64,000 nucleotides of DNA, taken from the NCBI GenBank assembly GCA_900552125.1, contig URYK01000002.1:69551-133550 (forward strand). Reading direction: 5' to 3'. Numbering within the stretch: position 1 is the stretch's first letter; each line of letters begins with the position of its first letter. Origin of the DNA: an uncultured Solobacterium sp. Lineage in GTDB: Bacteria > Bacillota_I > Bacilli_A > Erysipelotrichales > Erysipelotrichaceae. This document shows, in pieces, positions 23,787 to 34,430 of this stretch. Position numbers and translations under genes: made by a program. The notes under the pieces are model-generated. The model was not told the DNA's origin. It saw only the letters and a list, made by a program, of their open reading frames with translations, and did not search any database.

Positions 23787-26366
23787 ATGCTGGAATTAAA
23801 AGATATAAAAAAAGATTATGTCAGTGGCAATGAAACTGTTCATGCATTAAAAGGTATTTCACTTTCCTTTAGGGAAAATGAATTTGTATCGATTCTTGGA
23901 CAAAGCGGTTGTGGAAAAACAACTATGTTGAATATTATTGGAGGATTAGATCAATATACAAGCGGCGATTTGATTATTAATGGTACTTCTACGAAAAACT
24001 ACAAAGCTCGTGATTGGGATACTTATCGTAACCATACGATTGGCTTTGTATTTCAAAGCTATAATCTAATCCCTCATCAGAATGTTTTATCCAATGTAGA
24101 ATTGGCATTAACACTGTCCGGTGTACCTAAAGAAGAGCGTAGAAGACGGGCAAAAGAAGCTCTAATCAAAGTTGGTTTGGAAGATCAGATGTATAAACGT
24201 CCAAATCAGATGAGTGGAGGACAGATGCAGCGTGTTGCGATAGCTCGTGCATTAGTGAATAATCCAGATGTTTTATTGGCAGATGAACCTACTGGGGCAT
24301 TAGATTCTGAAACCAGTGTTGCCATTATGGAGCTTTTAAAAGAAGTCGCAAAAGACAAACTGGTTATTATGGTTACCCATAACCCAGAACTTGCAGAAAA
24401 ATATTCTACACGTATCATTAATTTATTAGATGGGAACATTGTCAGTGATTCTAATCCTGTTGGTTTAAAAGAAGAAATTAAACAAACTAGTTTATCCTTA
24501 AAGAAAACAAGCATGTCTTTCTTAACTGCTTTATCTCTAAGTTTAAACAATTTAATGACAAAGAAAACAAGAACATTCTTAACTGCTTTTGCGGGAAGTA
24601 TTGGTATTATTGGTATTGCCTTGATTCTTTCTTTATCCAATGGGGTGCAGAACTATATTGATGGTGTTGAAAAAGATACCTTATCAAGTTATCCTATCAC
24701 AATTGAAGATAATTCTATGAATATGGATGTTATGATGGAAACCATGATGGGTATGGGACAAAATCAAAAGACTTACAATGATGATAAAATTCATTCTCGT
24801 CAGATGATCAATGATATTTTAAAGACAATGTCAGAAGAAATGGAAACCAATAATATGGAAGCCTTTAAAGATTATCTAGACAATGATAACACTTTCCGGG
24901 AACATGCAAAAGCAATCGAATATGCATATAACTTAAGTATACAATCTTATTATCAGGACGATCAAGGTGAATGGATTCGTTCTAATCCAAATGAACTAAT
25001 GGACAAATTAGGATTTAGCGAAGTCATCAGTGCACGTAATTCCTTCATGGGCTCATTCACATCCATGATGCCTGGCAATGATGTATGGCAAAAACTGCCT
25101 TCCACAACTTCTATGCGTGATGAACAATACGAAGTAGTAGAAGGTCGCTGGCCAACTGCTTATAATGAAGTAGTAATTTCTGTTGATAAAGATAATCAAA
25201 TCAATGATTTTGTCTTATACTCTTTAGGTTTTATGGATCAGCAGGAATTGGTTGACAATTACAATGCAATCTTAAACGGTGAAGAAGTAAAAGAAGGCAA
25301 AGCACAATCTTATACTGTAGATGAGCTTTTAAATAAAAAATTTAAGCTCTTATTAAATACAGATTATTATAAGAAAGTAAATAATATCTGGATGGATATG
25401 AGCGAAGATGAAGATTATATCACTGATAAAGTTAAAGATGCACAGGATATCAACATCGTAGGTATCATTAAGGCAAAGGAAAATACTGTTTCAAGCTCAG
25501 AAATGGGTGGAATTTATTATACTGATGAGCTTCAGGAATATGTAATCGATCAATCTAATAACTCTGAAATTGTAAAAGATCAGAAAGAAAATAAAGATGT
25601 TAATGTTTTAACCGGTACAAAATTCAGTGATTCTAAAACATTAAATATGAGCAACTTATCTGATGAACAAAAAATGGCACTTGCTAGTCTATCACAAGAA
25701 GAATTAACTCAATACATGAGTGCATATAGTGAAAATGCAAATGCTACTTATGAGTCTAATCTTGAGAAATTTGGCGCAATTGATTTAGATAATCCAAGCA
25801 GTATCAGTATCTATGCAAACTCCTTTGATGATAAAGAAGCTATCGCTGATTTAATCAATGCATATAATACAAAACAGGAAGATGCAGGAAATGAAAGCAA
25901 TGTCATCAGCTATAACGATATCGTTGGCACAATGATGGAATCTGTAACTTCCATCATCGATATGATTAGTTATGTCTTAATGGCGTTTGTTAGTGTTTCC
26001 TTGATTGTTTCTAGTATTATGATTGGTATCATTACCTATATTTCCGTATTAGAGCGTACGAAAGAAATTGGTATCTTAAGAAGTATTGGTGCTAGTAAAA
26101 AAGATATTTCCCGTGTATTTAATACGGAAACATTCCTTATCGGTCTAACCTCCGGTTTATTAGGTATTGGAATTACCGTATTATTAAATATTCCAATCAG
26201 TATGATAGTAGAAGATTTAACCGGTGTTGCTAATATCGCATCCTTGCCTTATGCTGGAGGAATTATCTTAATTCTAATTTCATTAATTCTTACGGTAATT
26301 GCAGGATTGATTCCATCACGCATTGCGTCTAAAAAAGATCCAGTAGAAGCATTAAGAACAGAATAA
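23787..26366 (+). CDS. ABC transporter, ATPase fused to FtsX-like permease (MacB-like)
   Basis: 859 residues. Residues 1-225 are the ATPase: Walker A GQSGCGKTT, signature [15 protein letters not shown], Walker [16 protein letters not shown] helix at about 262-280 is followed by a large extracytoplasmic region rich in Asp, Glu and Met (about 290-730), then three TMs (about 735-760, 785-808, 828-850) of the FtsX permease, ending SRIASKKDPVEALRTE. MacB-type transporters are mechanotransducers for peptides or lipoproteins rather than classic pumps. Monocistronic, with its own promoter and terminator. Confidence 0.85.
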   Translation: MLELKDIKKDYVSGNETVHALKGISLSFRENEFVSILGQSGCGKTTMLNIIGGLDQYTSGDLIINGTSTKNYKARDWDTYRNHTIGFVFQSYNLIPHQNVLSNVELALTLSGVPKEERRRRAKEALIKVGLEDQMYKRPNQMSGGQMQRVAIARALVNNPDVLLADEPTGALDSETSVAIMELLKEVAKDKLVIMVTHNPELAEKYSTRIINLLDGNIVSDSNPVGLKEEIKQTSLSLKKTSMSFLTALSLSLNNLMTKKTRTFLTAFAGSIGIIGIALILSLSNGVQNYIDGVEKDTLSSYPITIEDNSMNMDVMMETMMGMGQNQKTYNDDKIHSRQMINDILKTMSEEMETNNMEAFKDYLDNDNTFREHAKAIEYAYNLSIQSYYQDDQGEWIRSNPNELMDKLGFSEVISARNSFMGSFTSMMPGNDVWQKLPSTTSMRDEQYEVVEGRWPTAYNEVVISVDKDNQINDFVLYSLGFMDQQELVDNYNAILNGEEVKEGKAQSYTVDELLNKKFKLLLNTDYYKKVNNIWMDMSEDEDYITDKVKDAQDINIVGIIKAKENTVSSSEMGGIYYTDELQEYVIDQSNNSEIVKDQKENKDVNVLTGTKFSDSKTLNMSNLSDEQKMALASLSQEELTQYMSAYSENANATYESNLEKFGAIDLDNPSSISIYANSFDDKEAIADLINAYNTKQEDAGNESNVISYNDIVGTMMESVTSIIDMISYVLMAFVSVSLIVSSIMIGIITYISVLERTKEIGILRSIGASKKDISRVFNTETFLIGLTSGLLGIGITVLLNIPISMIVEDLTGVANIASLPYAGGIILILISLILTVIAGLIPSRIASKKDPVEALRTE

Positions 26367-26373
26367 ATTATAT

Positions 26374-26403
26374 GGAAAGATGTCCCTTGCATCTTTCCTT
26401 TTT
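26374..26403 (+). terminator. Terminator of the ABC transporter gene
   Basis: Perfect 9-bp stem GGAAAGATG / CATCTTTCC, seven-base loop, five T. Confidence 0.85.
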
Positions 26404-26461
26404 ATTACCTAATTAGTACTAAATATAAAATAAAAGCATAATAAAAAATAAAAAAACAGGA

Positions 26462-26878
26462 TTACCCTGCTTTCTTCTGTTCATCATCCCATTCTTTGAT
26501 TACTTCTTCCAACACACTAGCAGCAGCTGCTACTGTACGTTCACATTTCTTTTCCTTACTATGGAATACTGGTTTAATCTCAGCACATAATCTAGATCCC
26601 ATTCGTTTCTGAAATGCGATGACCAATTTCTGTGTTAAAGGACGAAGAAATGCACAATCATGAGCTTTTGTCTCTACATAACGACTAGAAATAACACATG
26701 CTGCCCCACTCAATGCTCCACATACATCACCAAGCTGAAAGCCGCCACCAAATGCTGCAGTCATGATCATATCCTTATCATGTAAACCTAAATCATATAC
26801 TTCATTCCCTGCTCGTATAATACTTTCGGCACAATTATACCCCATATGATAATATTTAATAGCTGTTTCTGATAACAT
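26462..26878 (-). CDS. C-GCAxxG-C-C family protein
   Basis: 138 residues with the family's cysteine pattern: MGYNCAESI near the start, VCGALSGAACVI in the middle, then HDCAFLRP and the late KKCER. The family is associated with redox functions in anaerobes and occurs near transporters and oxidoreductases; the conserved cysteines could hold a metal or form disulfides. Monocistronic; no partner nearby. Confidence 0.75.
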   Translation of the reverse strand: MLSETAIKYYHMGYNCAESIIRAGNEVYDLGLHDKDMIMTAAFGGGFQLGDVCGALSGAACVISSRYVETKAHDCAFLRPLTQKLVIAFQKRMGSRLCAEIKPVFHSKEKKCERTVAAAASVLEEVIKEWDDEQKKAG

Positions 26879-27038
26879 AATAAACCTCCGATATTTTCCA
26901 TGGTCAGTATAACAGATTTTGAATTTGCTAGCTAGTCATAATTTTATAGTTTTCATTTCAAAACCAGTAATAATGTAAGAATATATTTATATTGTTTTGT
27001 AAAAGTTATGATATAATCAAAAAGCAAGGAGGATGGTC

Positions 27039-27659
27039 ATGAAAATATTAGATACTCTTGGTAAAACAAAAAAAGCAATTGGCGGAGTCATTGCGATACT
27101 TCTTGTCTGTGTTGTAATTTTCTTTGCCGGTGCATTTTTCGGAAATAGACAAAGTGAACCAATCATTACATCAACAGCCTTGACCCAGCAATTACAGGAA
27201 GTAAATGATTTAGCCGTGTTGGAATACAATTATACAAAAGTAGGAAAATTTGAAAATTCACTAACATTAAATGGCTGGAATATTCCCCTCACAAAGAAAA
27301 GTTTTTTACTGACTTATGCTGGTAAGCTAACAGCTGGTGTTTCCATGGAAGATGCACAGGTAAATGTAAATAATTCAACCATTACAGTAACCCTGCCTGA
27401 AGTTGAAATCTTAAGCAATGTTATTGATGAAAATAGTATTGAAGTCTATGATGAAACAAAGAACATCTTTAACCCTATCAGCATTGAAGACTACACTGCT
27501 TTCGCGACTCAACAGAAAGCAGCCGTAGAAGAAGAAGCTATTGAAAACGGATTATTAAGTGAAGCTGCCACAAAAACACAGTCTGCGATTCAAAAATTCT
27601 TAAATATGATTCCAGACATTCAAGAAAATTATGAAATAAAAGTACAATTTCAGTCCTAA
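27039..27659 (+). CDS. DUF4230 protein with N-terminal membrane anchor
   Basis: Start at 27039 behind AAGGAGG, about 206 residues. One TM segment (about 15-38), then an extracytoplasmic DUF4230 domain (TSTALTQQLQEVNDLAVLEY ... LTYAGKLTAGVSM ... ITVTLPEVEILSNVID). Function of the family is unknown; it is found in many Firmicutes as a single-gene unit. Followed by a terminator. Confidence 0.8.
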   Translation: MKILDTLGKTKKAIGGVIAILLVCVVIFFAGAFFGNRQSEPIITSTALTQQLQEVNDLAVLEYNYTKVGKFENSLTLNGWNIPLTKKSFLLTYAGKLTAGVSMEDAQVNVNNSTITVTLPEVEILSNVIDENSIEVYDETKNIFNPISIEDYTAFATQQKAAVEEEAIENGLLSEAATKTQSAIQKFLNMIPDIQENYEIKVQFQS

Positions 27660-27683
27660 AACCAGTGATTTACTGGTTTTTTT
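27659..27683 (+). terminator. Terminator after the DUF4230 gene
   Basis: Stem AAACCAGT / ACTGGTTT overlapping the stop codon, five-base loop, T run. Confidence 0.8.
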
Positions 27684-27771
27684 CATTAAGTTTATACAAT
27701 TTTTATATCTAGAAGATTTTTTCTTTACGTTTTATGTCCATAATATAGAAAGTAAAGAAAAAGGTGAGTAA

Positions 27772-30093
27772 ATGAAAAACAAAGACAGTATTCAAGGTTT
27801 AACTGATATTGAAGTAAAACAGCAGATGGATAAAGGACTAATTAACCATGCAAATACTTCTATTACAAAAAGTAAAAAACAAATATTTAAAGAAAACATT
27901 TGTACATTATTTAATTTATTAAATTTCTTAATCGCAATTGCTTTATTACTTGTACAGGCATATTCTAATTTATTCTTCATTGTAATTATTATATGTAATA
28001 TATGCATTGGTATACTACAGGAATTACATGCAAAAAAGCTAATTGATGATTTATCTTTACTTATTAAACAAAAAGCCTTAGTTATGCGTAATGGCAAGCA
28101 ACAGAGGGTAGAATCAGATCATCTGGTATTAGGTGATGTTATGGTTTTATCGAGTGGAGAACAAATCTTATGTGATGCTGTTATCTTACAAGGTGAGGTA
28201 GAAGCAAATGAAGCATTATTAACTGGTGAATCTGATCCAATACATAAAAAACAGGATGATTTACTATTATCAGGAAGTTCCATTATCAGTGGAAAATGTT
28301 ATGCGAAAATCATTCATATCAATGAAGACAATTATGCAAACAAAATCACAGATGCAGTTAAAGAAGTTCGAGTTGTTAATTCTAACTTGTTGAAGTCAAT
28401 TCGTAAAGTAACTCGCTTTACAAGTATATTAATTATTCCTTTAGGAATTATATTATTTCTTCAAGCCTATTATTTACGTGATGCTTCCCTTCAGGAAAGT
28501 GTAATTGCTAGTTCTGCTGGTTTGTTGGGAATGCTGCCAAAAGGATTGGTATTATTAATCAGTGTATCACTAGCAACTGGTGTAACTCGCCTAGCAAAAA
28601 AGAACATTCTTGTACAGGATCTTTATTCATTAGAAACATTAGCTAATGTAGATGTCTTGTGTCTAGATAAAACCGGTACCATTACAACAGGTGACTTACA
28701 AGTAGATGATGTCATTCCTTTAGCTAGTCATAAAGATGAATATATGGAATACATCAAATCTTATTTATATTATAGTGATGATAATAATGCTACCTATCAG
28801 GCTTTATGTAATCATGTAGGTACTTCTGATATTCATGAACCAACGCATCGTATTCCATTTTCTTCAGTAAGAAAGTGGAGCAGTGCATATTTTGATGGTT
28901 TTGGTACAGTTGTAATGGGAGCCCCTGATAAATTAATTAAACAACAGACTAGTCAGTTTAATGAACTTATGGAAGATGGAAAACGTATCATTATTATTGG
29001 ATATACAGATAAGCAAGTATCAATGAATGAGCCTTTACCAGAAATCAAGCCATGGTATGCTTTTGTCCTATGTGATACTATTCGTCCTCATGTAGAAGAA
29101 TCTCTAGAATATTTCAGAAAAGAAGGCGTAGAAATTAAAATCATTTCAGGGGATCATATTACTTCCGTATCTAATATCGCAAGACTTGCTGGGCTAAAAC
29201 GCTGGAATGCATGTATAGATATGAGTACAATTGGAGAAAATGCAGAATGCATTGAACAGATTGCGGAACAATACTCTGTATTTGGACGTGTAACGCCTTT
29301 ACAGAAAAAACTATTAGTTACCGCTCTACAAAAGAAAGGTCATTCTGTAGCCATGAGTGGTGATGGTGTCAATGACATGCTGGCATTAAAAGAAGCTGAT
29401 TGTAGTATTGCCATTGCAGAAGGCAGTGAAGCAGTAAAACAGATGTCACAAATTGTTTTATTGGATTCTGACTTTTCCGCATTACCAAGAATATTAAAAG
29501 AAGGAAGACGTGTAATTAATAATACAACTAGAGTAGCAGGCGTATTCTTTATTAAAACCATGTACTCTATCATGTTATCTATACTATGTTTAGCATTAAA
29601 TCTGCCATTCCCTTTCATTCCTATTCAAGTAACATTAATTGACCTAGTGATTGAAGCTTTTCCTTCATTCTTCACTATGTTGGAACCAGATTATCACAAA
29701 GTAGAAAAGAACTTCTTATCGACAGTATTATGGAGAGCATTACCAAATGCAATCACAATCGTATGCAGTTTCTTAGCTATTCAATATCTGTCTTCTCAGT
29801 GTAATATATCTCAAGATGTCGCATCTACTATGCTGTATCTGTGTGTTACAGTTATATCTTTATTTGCTGTTTATCGTTCTTTCCGCCCATTTACAACATT
29901 ACGATATATTATTTCTATCCTAATGACTGGAGGTATTATAGTTGCGATAGTATTATTCAGGGAACTACTTCATCTAGTATTTATCCCAAGTGAATTATGG
30001 CTGATTTCTTTAATATTATTTATCTCTGTAATCTTACTTCAACAATTACTAGTAATTCTCTTACCATATTTTAGACGTGATAATAAATCATAA
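27772..30093 (+). CDS. Cation-transporting P-type ATPase, CtpE-like
   Basis: 773 residues. Actuator motif LLTGESDP, phosphorylation site LCLDKTGTIT, hinge SGDGVNDMLALKEADCSIA, and about ten TM helices. The TM4 motif is PKGL (GMLPKGLVLLISVSLATGV) in place of PEGL, as in the CtpE-like group of P-type ATPases that has been linked to calcium uptake. No N-terminal metal-binding domain, so it is not a copper or zinc pump. AAAAAGGTGAG precedes the ATG. Ion specificity is inferred. Confidence 0.85.
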   Translation: MKNKDSIQGLTDIEVKQQMDKGLINHANTSITKSKKQIFKENICTLFNLLNFLIAIALLLVQAYSNLFFIVIIICNICIGILQELHAKKLIDDLSLLIKQKALVMRNGKQQRVESDHLVLGDVMVLSSGEQILCDAVILQGEVEANEALLTGESDPIHKKQDDLLLSGSSIISGKCYAKIIHINEDNYANKITDAVKEVRVVNSNLLKSIRKVTRFTSILIIPLGIILFLQAYYLRDASLQESVIASSAGLLGMLPKGLVLLISVSLATGVTRLAKKNILVQDLYSLETLANVDVLCLDKTGTITTGDLQVDDVIPLASHKDEYMEYIKSYLYYSDDNNATYQALCNHVGTSDIHEPTHRIPFSSVRKWSSAYFDGFGTVVMGAPDKLIKQQTSQFNELMEDGKRIIIIGYTDKQVSMNEPLPEIKPWYAFVLCDTIRPHVEESLEYFRKEGVEIKIISGDHITSVSNIARLAGLKRWNACIDMSTIGENAECIEQIAEQYSVFGRVTPLQKKLLVTALQKKGHSVAMSGDGVNDMLALKEADCSIAIAEGSEAVKQMSQIVLLDSDFSALPRILKEGRRVINNTTRVAGVFFIKTMYSIMLSILCLALNLPFPFIPIQVTLIDLVIEAFPSFFTMLEPDYHKVEKNFLSTVLWRALPNAITIVCSFLAIQYLSSQCNISQDVASTMLYLCVTVISLFAVYRSFRPFTTLRYIISILMTGGIIVAIVLFRELLHLVFIPSELWLISLILFISVILLQQLLVILLPYFRRDNKS

Positions 30094-30119
30094 ATATGCT
30101 TCAACAATAATTCATTAAT

Positions 30120-30170
30120 AAAAAGCTATGACGAATTAGGATACATTTCCTATAAGTCATAGCTTTTTAT
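30120..30170 (+). terminator. Strong terminator after the P-type ATPase gene
   Basis: 13-bp perfect stem AAAAAGCTATGAC / GTCATAGCTTTTT with an inner AGGA/TCCT helix. Functions in both orientations. Confidence 0.88.
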
Positions 30171-30288
30171 ATATTTTCTTGTCATCTATACTAATAGCTT
30201 TGCCATTTTTTTATTCAATTTATACATTTAATTTAGGTATCTTTAATTTTTTTATCATTAGAATTTTATTAAGAAATTATATCTAAGT

Positions 30289-31500
30289 TTAAAAATCTTT
30301 ACTCAACAGAAAATCTGCAATATGCATTGTTTTAATCCCCTCATAATTCCCATCAGCGAACAAGTCTGTTCGTAGAACATATTTAGGGTAATTATCTCTA
30401 ATTTTCAAAAGTCTTTCATACTCTCTTTTTTCAGTTTTCTCTGTTCGAATTTCCTGTGTCACTTGAACATATATTTTTTCATTCTGTCTTTCCGCCACAA
30501 AATCTATTTCACCTTCATCGAATTTACCAACATAAACATTGTATCCTCTTCGGCATAATTCCAAATAAACAATATTTTCAAGACTTGAGGCAACGTTATC
30601 CTCTGAATAACCAAGTACACTATATCTCAATGCAACATCCGCAAGATAGAATTTCTCCTGTGTTTTCAAGATTTCCTTTCCTCTCAAATCATATCGGGAA
30701 CATCGGTGAAGTAAATATGCTTTTTCCAATTTTTCAAGATAACTGTATACTGTTTCATTATCAAGCTTTCTGTGTTCAGCCTTGAGATAATCCGATATAG
30801 ACTTAGCAGAGAAAGTATTTCCTATATTATTAAAAGTATATTTTACAACTCTCTCAAGCTGATCTATTTTTCGTAATTGATTACGTTTTACAATATCTGA
30901 GAAAATTGTTGAATTATAAATATCTCTGACAATTGTATACACTTCATCCTGTTCATATTTCTTCAAATGAGTTGCTGGAAATCCACCAAGTCTAACATAA
31001 TTTGCAAATTCTGTTTTTATATCACCAATAGTATCATATTCAGATTTAAATGAAAGATATTCCTCAAAAGATAGTGTATAAATATGGAATGAAACGTATC
31101 TTCCGGTCAAATAAGTAGAAATTTCTGATGACATCATACGAGAATTAGACCCTGTTACATAAATATCTACATCATAATCAGAAGATAAAGAATTAATTAC
31201 TTTTTCCCAGCCAGATATTTCTTGTACTTCATCAAGAAAAAGATAAGTCTTTCCTCCTTGTATTATCCTTCCCTTTAATTCAATATACATCTGCTTTGCA
31301 GTCATATCATCGTATTCCATTGAATCAAAGCGGTAAGATACAATACGTTCAGGTGGAACATTTCTTTCCTTTTGTAGTTTTTCCATTATCATTTTGAGTA
31401 TAGTAGATTTTCCACAACGGCGAACACCAGTAAGAATTTTAACAAATGGTGTATCAGTATACGCCATAATCTTATCTACATATAGTGGCCTATTTATCAT
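30289..31500 (-). CDS. AAA ATPase with DUF4143 domain
   Basis: Start at 31500 (MINRPLYVDKIMAY) behind GTGGAGGTGG; about 403 residues. Walker A GVRRCGKSTIL near residue 25, Walker B TYLFLDEVQEI, arginine-rich sensor region, then the DUF4143 C-terminal domain with GEIDFVAERQNEKIYVQVT, a PD-(D/E)XK-like core in which the usual EVK is QVT. Family members are widespread, poorly understood and often horizontally moved. Stand-alone, behind a dyad at 31551-31581. A second, divergent member lies at 44363. Confidence 0.8.
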   Translation of the reverse strand: MINRPLYVDKIMAYTDTPFVKILTGVRRCGKSTILKMIMEKLQKERNVPPERIVSYRFDSMEYDDMTAKQMYIELKGRIIQGGKTYLFLDEVQEISGWEKVINSLSSDYDVDIYVTGSNSRMMSSEISTYLTGRYVSFHIYTLSFEEYLSFKSEYDTIGDIKTEFANYVRLGGFPATHLKKYEQDEVYTIVRDIYNSTIFSDIVKRNQLRKIDQLERVVKYTFNNIGNTFSAKSISDYLKAEHRKLDNETVYSYLEKLEKAYLLHRCSRYDLRGKEILKTQEKFYLADVALRYSVLGYSEDNVASSLENIVYLELCRRGYNVYVGKFDEGEIDFVAERQNEKIYVQVTQEIRTEKTEKREYERLLKIRDNYPKYVLRTDLFADGNYEGIKTMHIADFLLSKDF

Positions 31501-31550
31501 ATTAACCACCTCCACAGTTAATATTATACCGTAAAATCTGTTAATTATCT

Positions 31551-31581
31551 ATAGTTTTGCGATTATAAACCGCAAAACTAT
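31551..31581. repeat. Perfect 11-bp inverted repeat upstream of the DUF4143 ATPase gene
   Basis: ATAGTTTTGCG (31551-31561) / CGCAAAACTAT (31571-31581), nine-base loop. A TATAAT sits between this dyad and the gene start, so it may be an operator; it lacks a long T run on either side. Confidence 0.5.
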
Positions 31582-31618
31582 GGCTTTGCTATCTAAAATG
31601 ACAATATTAATACAATTA

Positions 31619-31641
31619 GAAAACCCGCATAACACGGGTTG
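31619..31641 (-). terminator. Short hairpin after the S24 repressor gene
   Basis: AACCCG (31622-31627) / CGGGTT (31635-31640), followed by TTTTC on the minus strand; about 55 bases after the S24 gene stop. Confidence 0.5.
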
Positions 31642-31695
31642 AATAACTTTATTAGGCTTCATATATCCATATCTTTACTAGATACACTGGCTTTA

Positions 31696-32289
31696 TTATA
31701 AATAATTTTTACTAAAAATTACTTTCCCTAATATCTTCAATGATACATTTTCTGCTTCTTCAAAAGTAAAATGACGGTTTTCAACTGAAGGATTCTCCGC
31801 AATCAAATCATATCCAGCTTCAGTCTTATAAAAACGTTTAACTGTAACTTCATCATTAAAGCTAATTACCGCAATATCCCCATTTTTCACAAATGAGCAT
31901 TGTTTAACATAAACTAATCCTCCATCTGTAATTCCTGCATTTATCATAGAATTTCCTTCAACTCGTAAAAAGAAGTCACCTTGTTTATATTCATCAATAG
32001 AAACTGGTTCATCACCTAGGTAATTTTCTTCTAAAAATAAATCATATCCAGCTTTTGCAATCCCTAGAATTGGACGTTTCATACTAATTGCTTTTCCTGA
32101 CAATAATGCCTGTACATCATATCCTAAAACCTGACTAATATTGTATGCTGTATCATCCTGCAGGTTTTTCACTTCACCACGCAACCATCTAGCAACTGTA
32201 TTTGGTGTTACTTTAAAACGTTCCGCAATCTGCACATTTGATAGATGAAATCTATTCTTGTATTCTCTGATAAGATCTCTTAGTTCCAC
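31696..32289 (-). CDS. XRE-S24 repressor (LexA/CI-like, self-cleaving)
   Basis: 197 residues. Residues 5-60 are a CI-type helix-turn-helix (NVQIAERFKVTPNTVARWLR). Residues 85-190 are a peptidase S24 domain with the Ala-Gly cleavage pair in GIAKAG, the nucleophile in VEGNSMINAG and the general-base lysine in VTVKRFY. It is expected to be inactivated by RecA-stimulated self-cleavage and to control stress or element genes. No phage genes flank it, so its target is unknown. Confidence 0.85.
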   Translation of the reverse strand: MELRDLIREYKNRFHLSNVQIAERFKVTPNTVARWLRGEVKNLQDDTAYNISQVLGYDVQALLSGKAISMKRPILGIAKAGYDLFLEENYLGDEPVSIDEYKQGDFFLRVEGNSMINAGITDGGLVYVKQCSFVKNGDIAVISFNDEVTVKRFYKTEAGYDLIAENPSVENRHFTFEEAENVSLKILGKVIFSKNYL

Positions 32290-32647
32290 ACTATCACCTC
32301 ACTAAAAGTATACATGAAAAAGATAAATAATGAAACACAAACTATACAAAATTTACTTATTTATGTGTATATAATAATTATCCATATTTAAAAAAATCCG
32401 ATACTCATATAAATAGTTTATGATGAATAAAAGATACTTTTTTAGCTATAATAATAAGCAGACTATATTATTGATTTTTCCCTATTTATACACGATTTCA
32501 AGCTATATTTATAGACTTTAGATTAAAATCTCTATAGTATTCTTTATTCTTTAACAATTTTCATGAATAAGATAACAATAACGGTTTACTTTTTGGTTGA
32601 AATATCTTAAAATTTAAACGTATGCAAATACATGAAGGAGGCTAATT
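32290..32647. other. AT-rich intergenic region upstream of the PPi-PFK gene
   Basis: 358 bases without a convincing gene, very AT-rich. It holds the divergent promoters of the S24 repressor and the phosphofructokinase gene. A plausible -10 TAAAAT lies near 32610, and AAGGAGG at 32635-32641 is the ribosome site of the downstream gene. No clear hairpin or riboswitch motif was seen. Confidence 0.4.
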
Positions 32648-34306
32648 ATGAAAATTTCATCACTACAGAAAGCTAGATATGAGTATTCTCCAAAACTTCC
32701 TGGAATGCTAAGAAATGGTATTGCAGAAATTTCTGTTAACGAAGGAGAAGAAACTCAAAGTGTAGCAGATCAAGAAAAGATTAAAGCTCTTTTTCCAAAT
32801 ACTTATGGTAAAAAGGAAATCACTTTCCAAAAAGGAGAAAACACTTCTGAAGCAAAAAAACAAGTTGTTGGTGTTATTCTTTCCGGTGGTCAGGCACCTG
32901 GTGGACACAACGTTATTTGTGGACTATATGATGCTTTAAAAGCAACTAACAAAGAAAATGTGCTTTATGGATTTAAAAATGGTCCTATTGGGCTAATTGA
33001 AGATGACTACCTAATTTTTGATGACGAATACATCGATCAGTTCAGAAACACTGGTGGATTTGATATCATTGGTTCAGGTAGAACAAAACTTGAAACAAAC
33101 GAACAATTTGCTATTGTTGCAGAAGTTTGTAAAAAACATGGTATTACCGCAATCGTTATCATCGGTGGAGATGATTCAAACACTAATGCAGCTGTTCTTG
33201 CTGAATATTTTGCTGCTCATAACACTGGTGTTCAGGTAATCGGATGCCCTAAAACAATTGATGGTGACCTTAAAAATGAAGATATCGAATGTTCATTTGG
33301 TTTCGACACAGCTACAAAAACATATAGCGAAATCATTGGAAACATCGAAAGAGATGCTAACTCTGCTAAAAAATATTGGCACTTCATTAAAGTAATGGGA
33401 CGTTCTGCTTCTCATGTTGCTTTAGAATGTGCTTTAGAAACTCAGCCAAACATTTGTTTAATTTCTGAAGAAGTTTCTGCTAAGAAAATGTCTCTTTCTC
33501 AGATTGCTGATTACATTGCTGATTCAGTAGAAAAAAGAGCAGCTAAAGGAATGAACTTCGGTGTTGCAATTATTCCTGAAGGTGTAGTTGAATTCGTACC
33601 AGAATTCTCTGTATTGATCCAGGAAATCAATGAACTTCTTGCTGGTGAAAAAGCAGATGCATTCAATGCACTACCAACATGGAAAGATAAATATGAATTT
33701 ATCGAAAATGGTTTAACTAAAGAATCTATGGATGTTTTCGCAATTCTTCCAGAAAGTATCCAACAGCAGTTATTCCTAGAAAGAGATCCTCATGGAAACG
33801 TACAGGTATCTCTAATTGAATCTGAAAAATTATTCTCAGCTCTTGTAAAAGACAAATTAGAAGAAAGAAAGAAAGCTGGTACATACAAAGGTAAATTCAG
33901 CCCTCTTCACCACTTCTTAGGATATGAAGGAAGATGTGCATTCCCTTCTAACTTCGATTCTGACTATTGCTATTCTTTAGGATATAATGCATTTATGCTA
34001 ATCCAATATGGTTACAATGGTTACTTATCAAAAATCTCTAACCTTTCTAAACCAGCTAGCGAATGGGTTGCTGGTGGTATGCCAATCACTAAGATGATGA
34101 ACATTGAAAGAAGACATGGAGAAGACAAACCAGTTATCAAAAAAGCTCTAGTAGAACTTGATGGAAATCCATTCAAATACTTTGAAGCTCATAGAGAAGA
34201 ATGGTCAGTTGAAACTTGTTTCGTATATCCTGGTGCTATCCAGTATTATGGACCAACTGAAGTTTGTGATATCACAACAAAAACTCTTGCTCTTGAACAA
34301 GAATAA
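32648..34306 (+). CDS. pfp: Diphosphate--fructose-6-phosphate 1-phosphotransferase
   Basis: 552 residues, the length of the long-clade, plant-type PPi-dependent phosphofructokinase. Nucleotide/PPi loop [23 protein letters not shown] (the Asp that selects PPi over ATP), [10 protein letters not shown] with the catalytic Asp, and [11 protein letters not shown] are present. It interconverts fructose 6-phosphate and fructose 1,6-bisphosphate with pyrophosphate, so glycolysis here can save ATP. Codon use is noticeably biased to a highly expressed set (TCT, GGT, GAA). Monocistronic, followed by a strong terminator. Confidence 0.93.
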   Translation: MKISSLQKARYEYSPKLPGMLRNGIAEISVNEGEETQSVADQEKIKALFPNTYGKKEITFQKGENTSEAKKQVVGVILSGGQAPGGHNVICGLYDALKATNKENVLYGFKNGPIGLIEDDYLIFDDEYIDQFRNTGGFDIIGSGRTKLETNEQFAIVAEVCKKHGITAIVIIGGDDSNTNAAVLAEYFAAHNTGVQVIGCPKTIDGDLKNEDIECSFGFDTATKTYSEIIGNIERDANSAKKYWHFIKVMGRSASHVALECALETQPNICLISEEVSAKKMSLSQIADYIADSVEKRAAKGMNFGVAIIPEGVVEFVPEFSVLIQEINELLAGEKADAFNALPTWKDKYEFIENGLTKESMDVFAILPESIQQQLFLERDPHGNVQVSLIESEKLFSALVKDKLEERKKAGTYKGKFSPLHHFLGYEGRCAFPSNFDSDYCYSLGYNAFMLIQYGYNGYLSKISNLSKPASEWVAGGMPITKMMNIERRHGEDKPVIKKALVELDGNPFKYFEAHREEWSVETCFVYPGAIQYYGPTEVCDITTKTLALEQE

Positions 34307-34321
34307 TTAAATAAACAAATT

Positions 34322-34356
34322 ATCCACTAGAAATACAATCATTCTAGTGGATTTTT
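34322..34356 (+). terminator. Terminator of the PPi-PFK gene
   Basis: Perfect 11-bp stem ATCCACTAGAA / TTCTAGTGGAT, nine-base loop, five T. Confidence 0.9.
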
Positions 34357-34392
34357 ATTTTCCTTCACTACTTTGTGAACTCATTTATATAT

Positions 34393-34424
34393 AAAAAGCA
34401 CTCTTTATCAAAAGAATGCTTTTT
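34393..34424 (-). terminator. Terminator of the ABC efflux operon
   Basis: Stem AAAAAGCA.TCTTT / AAAGA.TGCTTTTT with one mismatch, T run on the minus strand, just after the stop of the second ABC gene. Confidence 0.75.
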
Positions 34425-34430
34425 ATTACT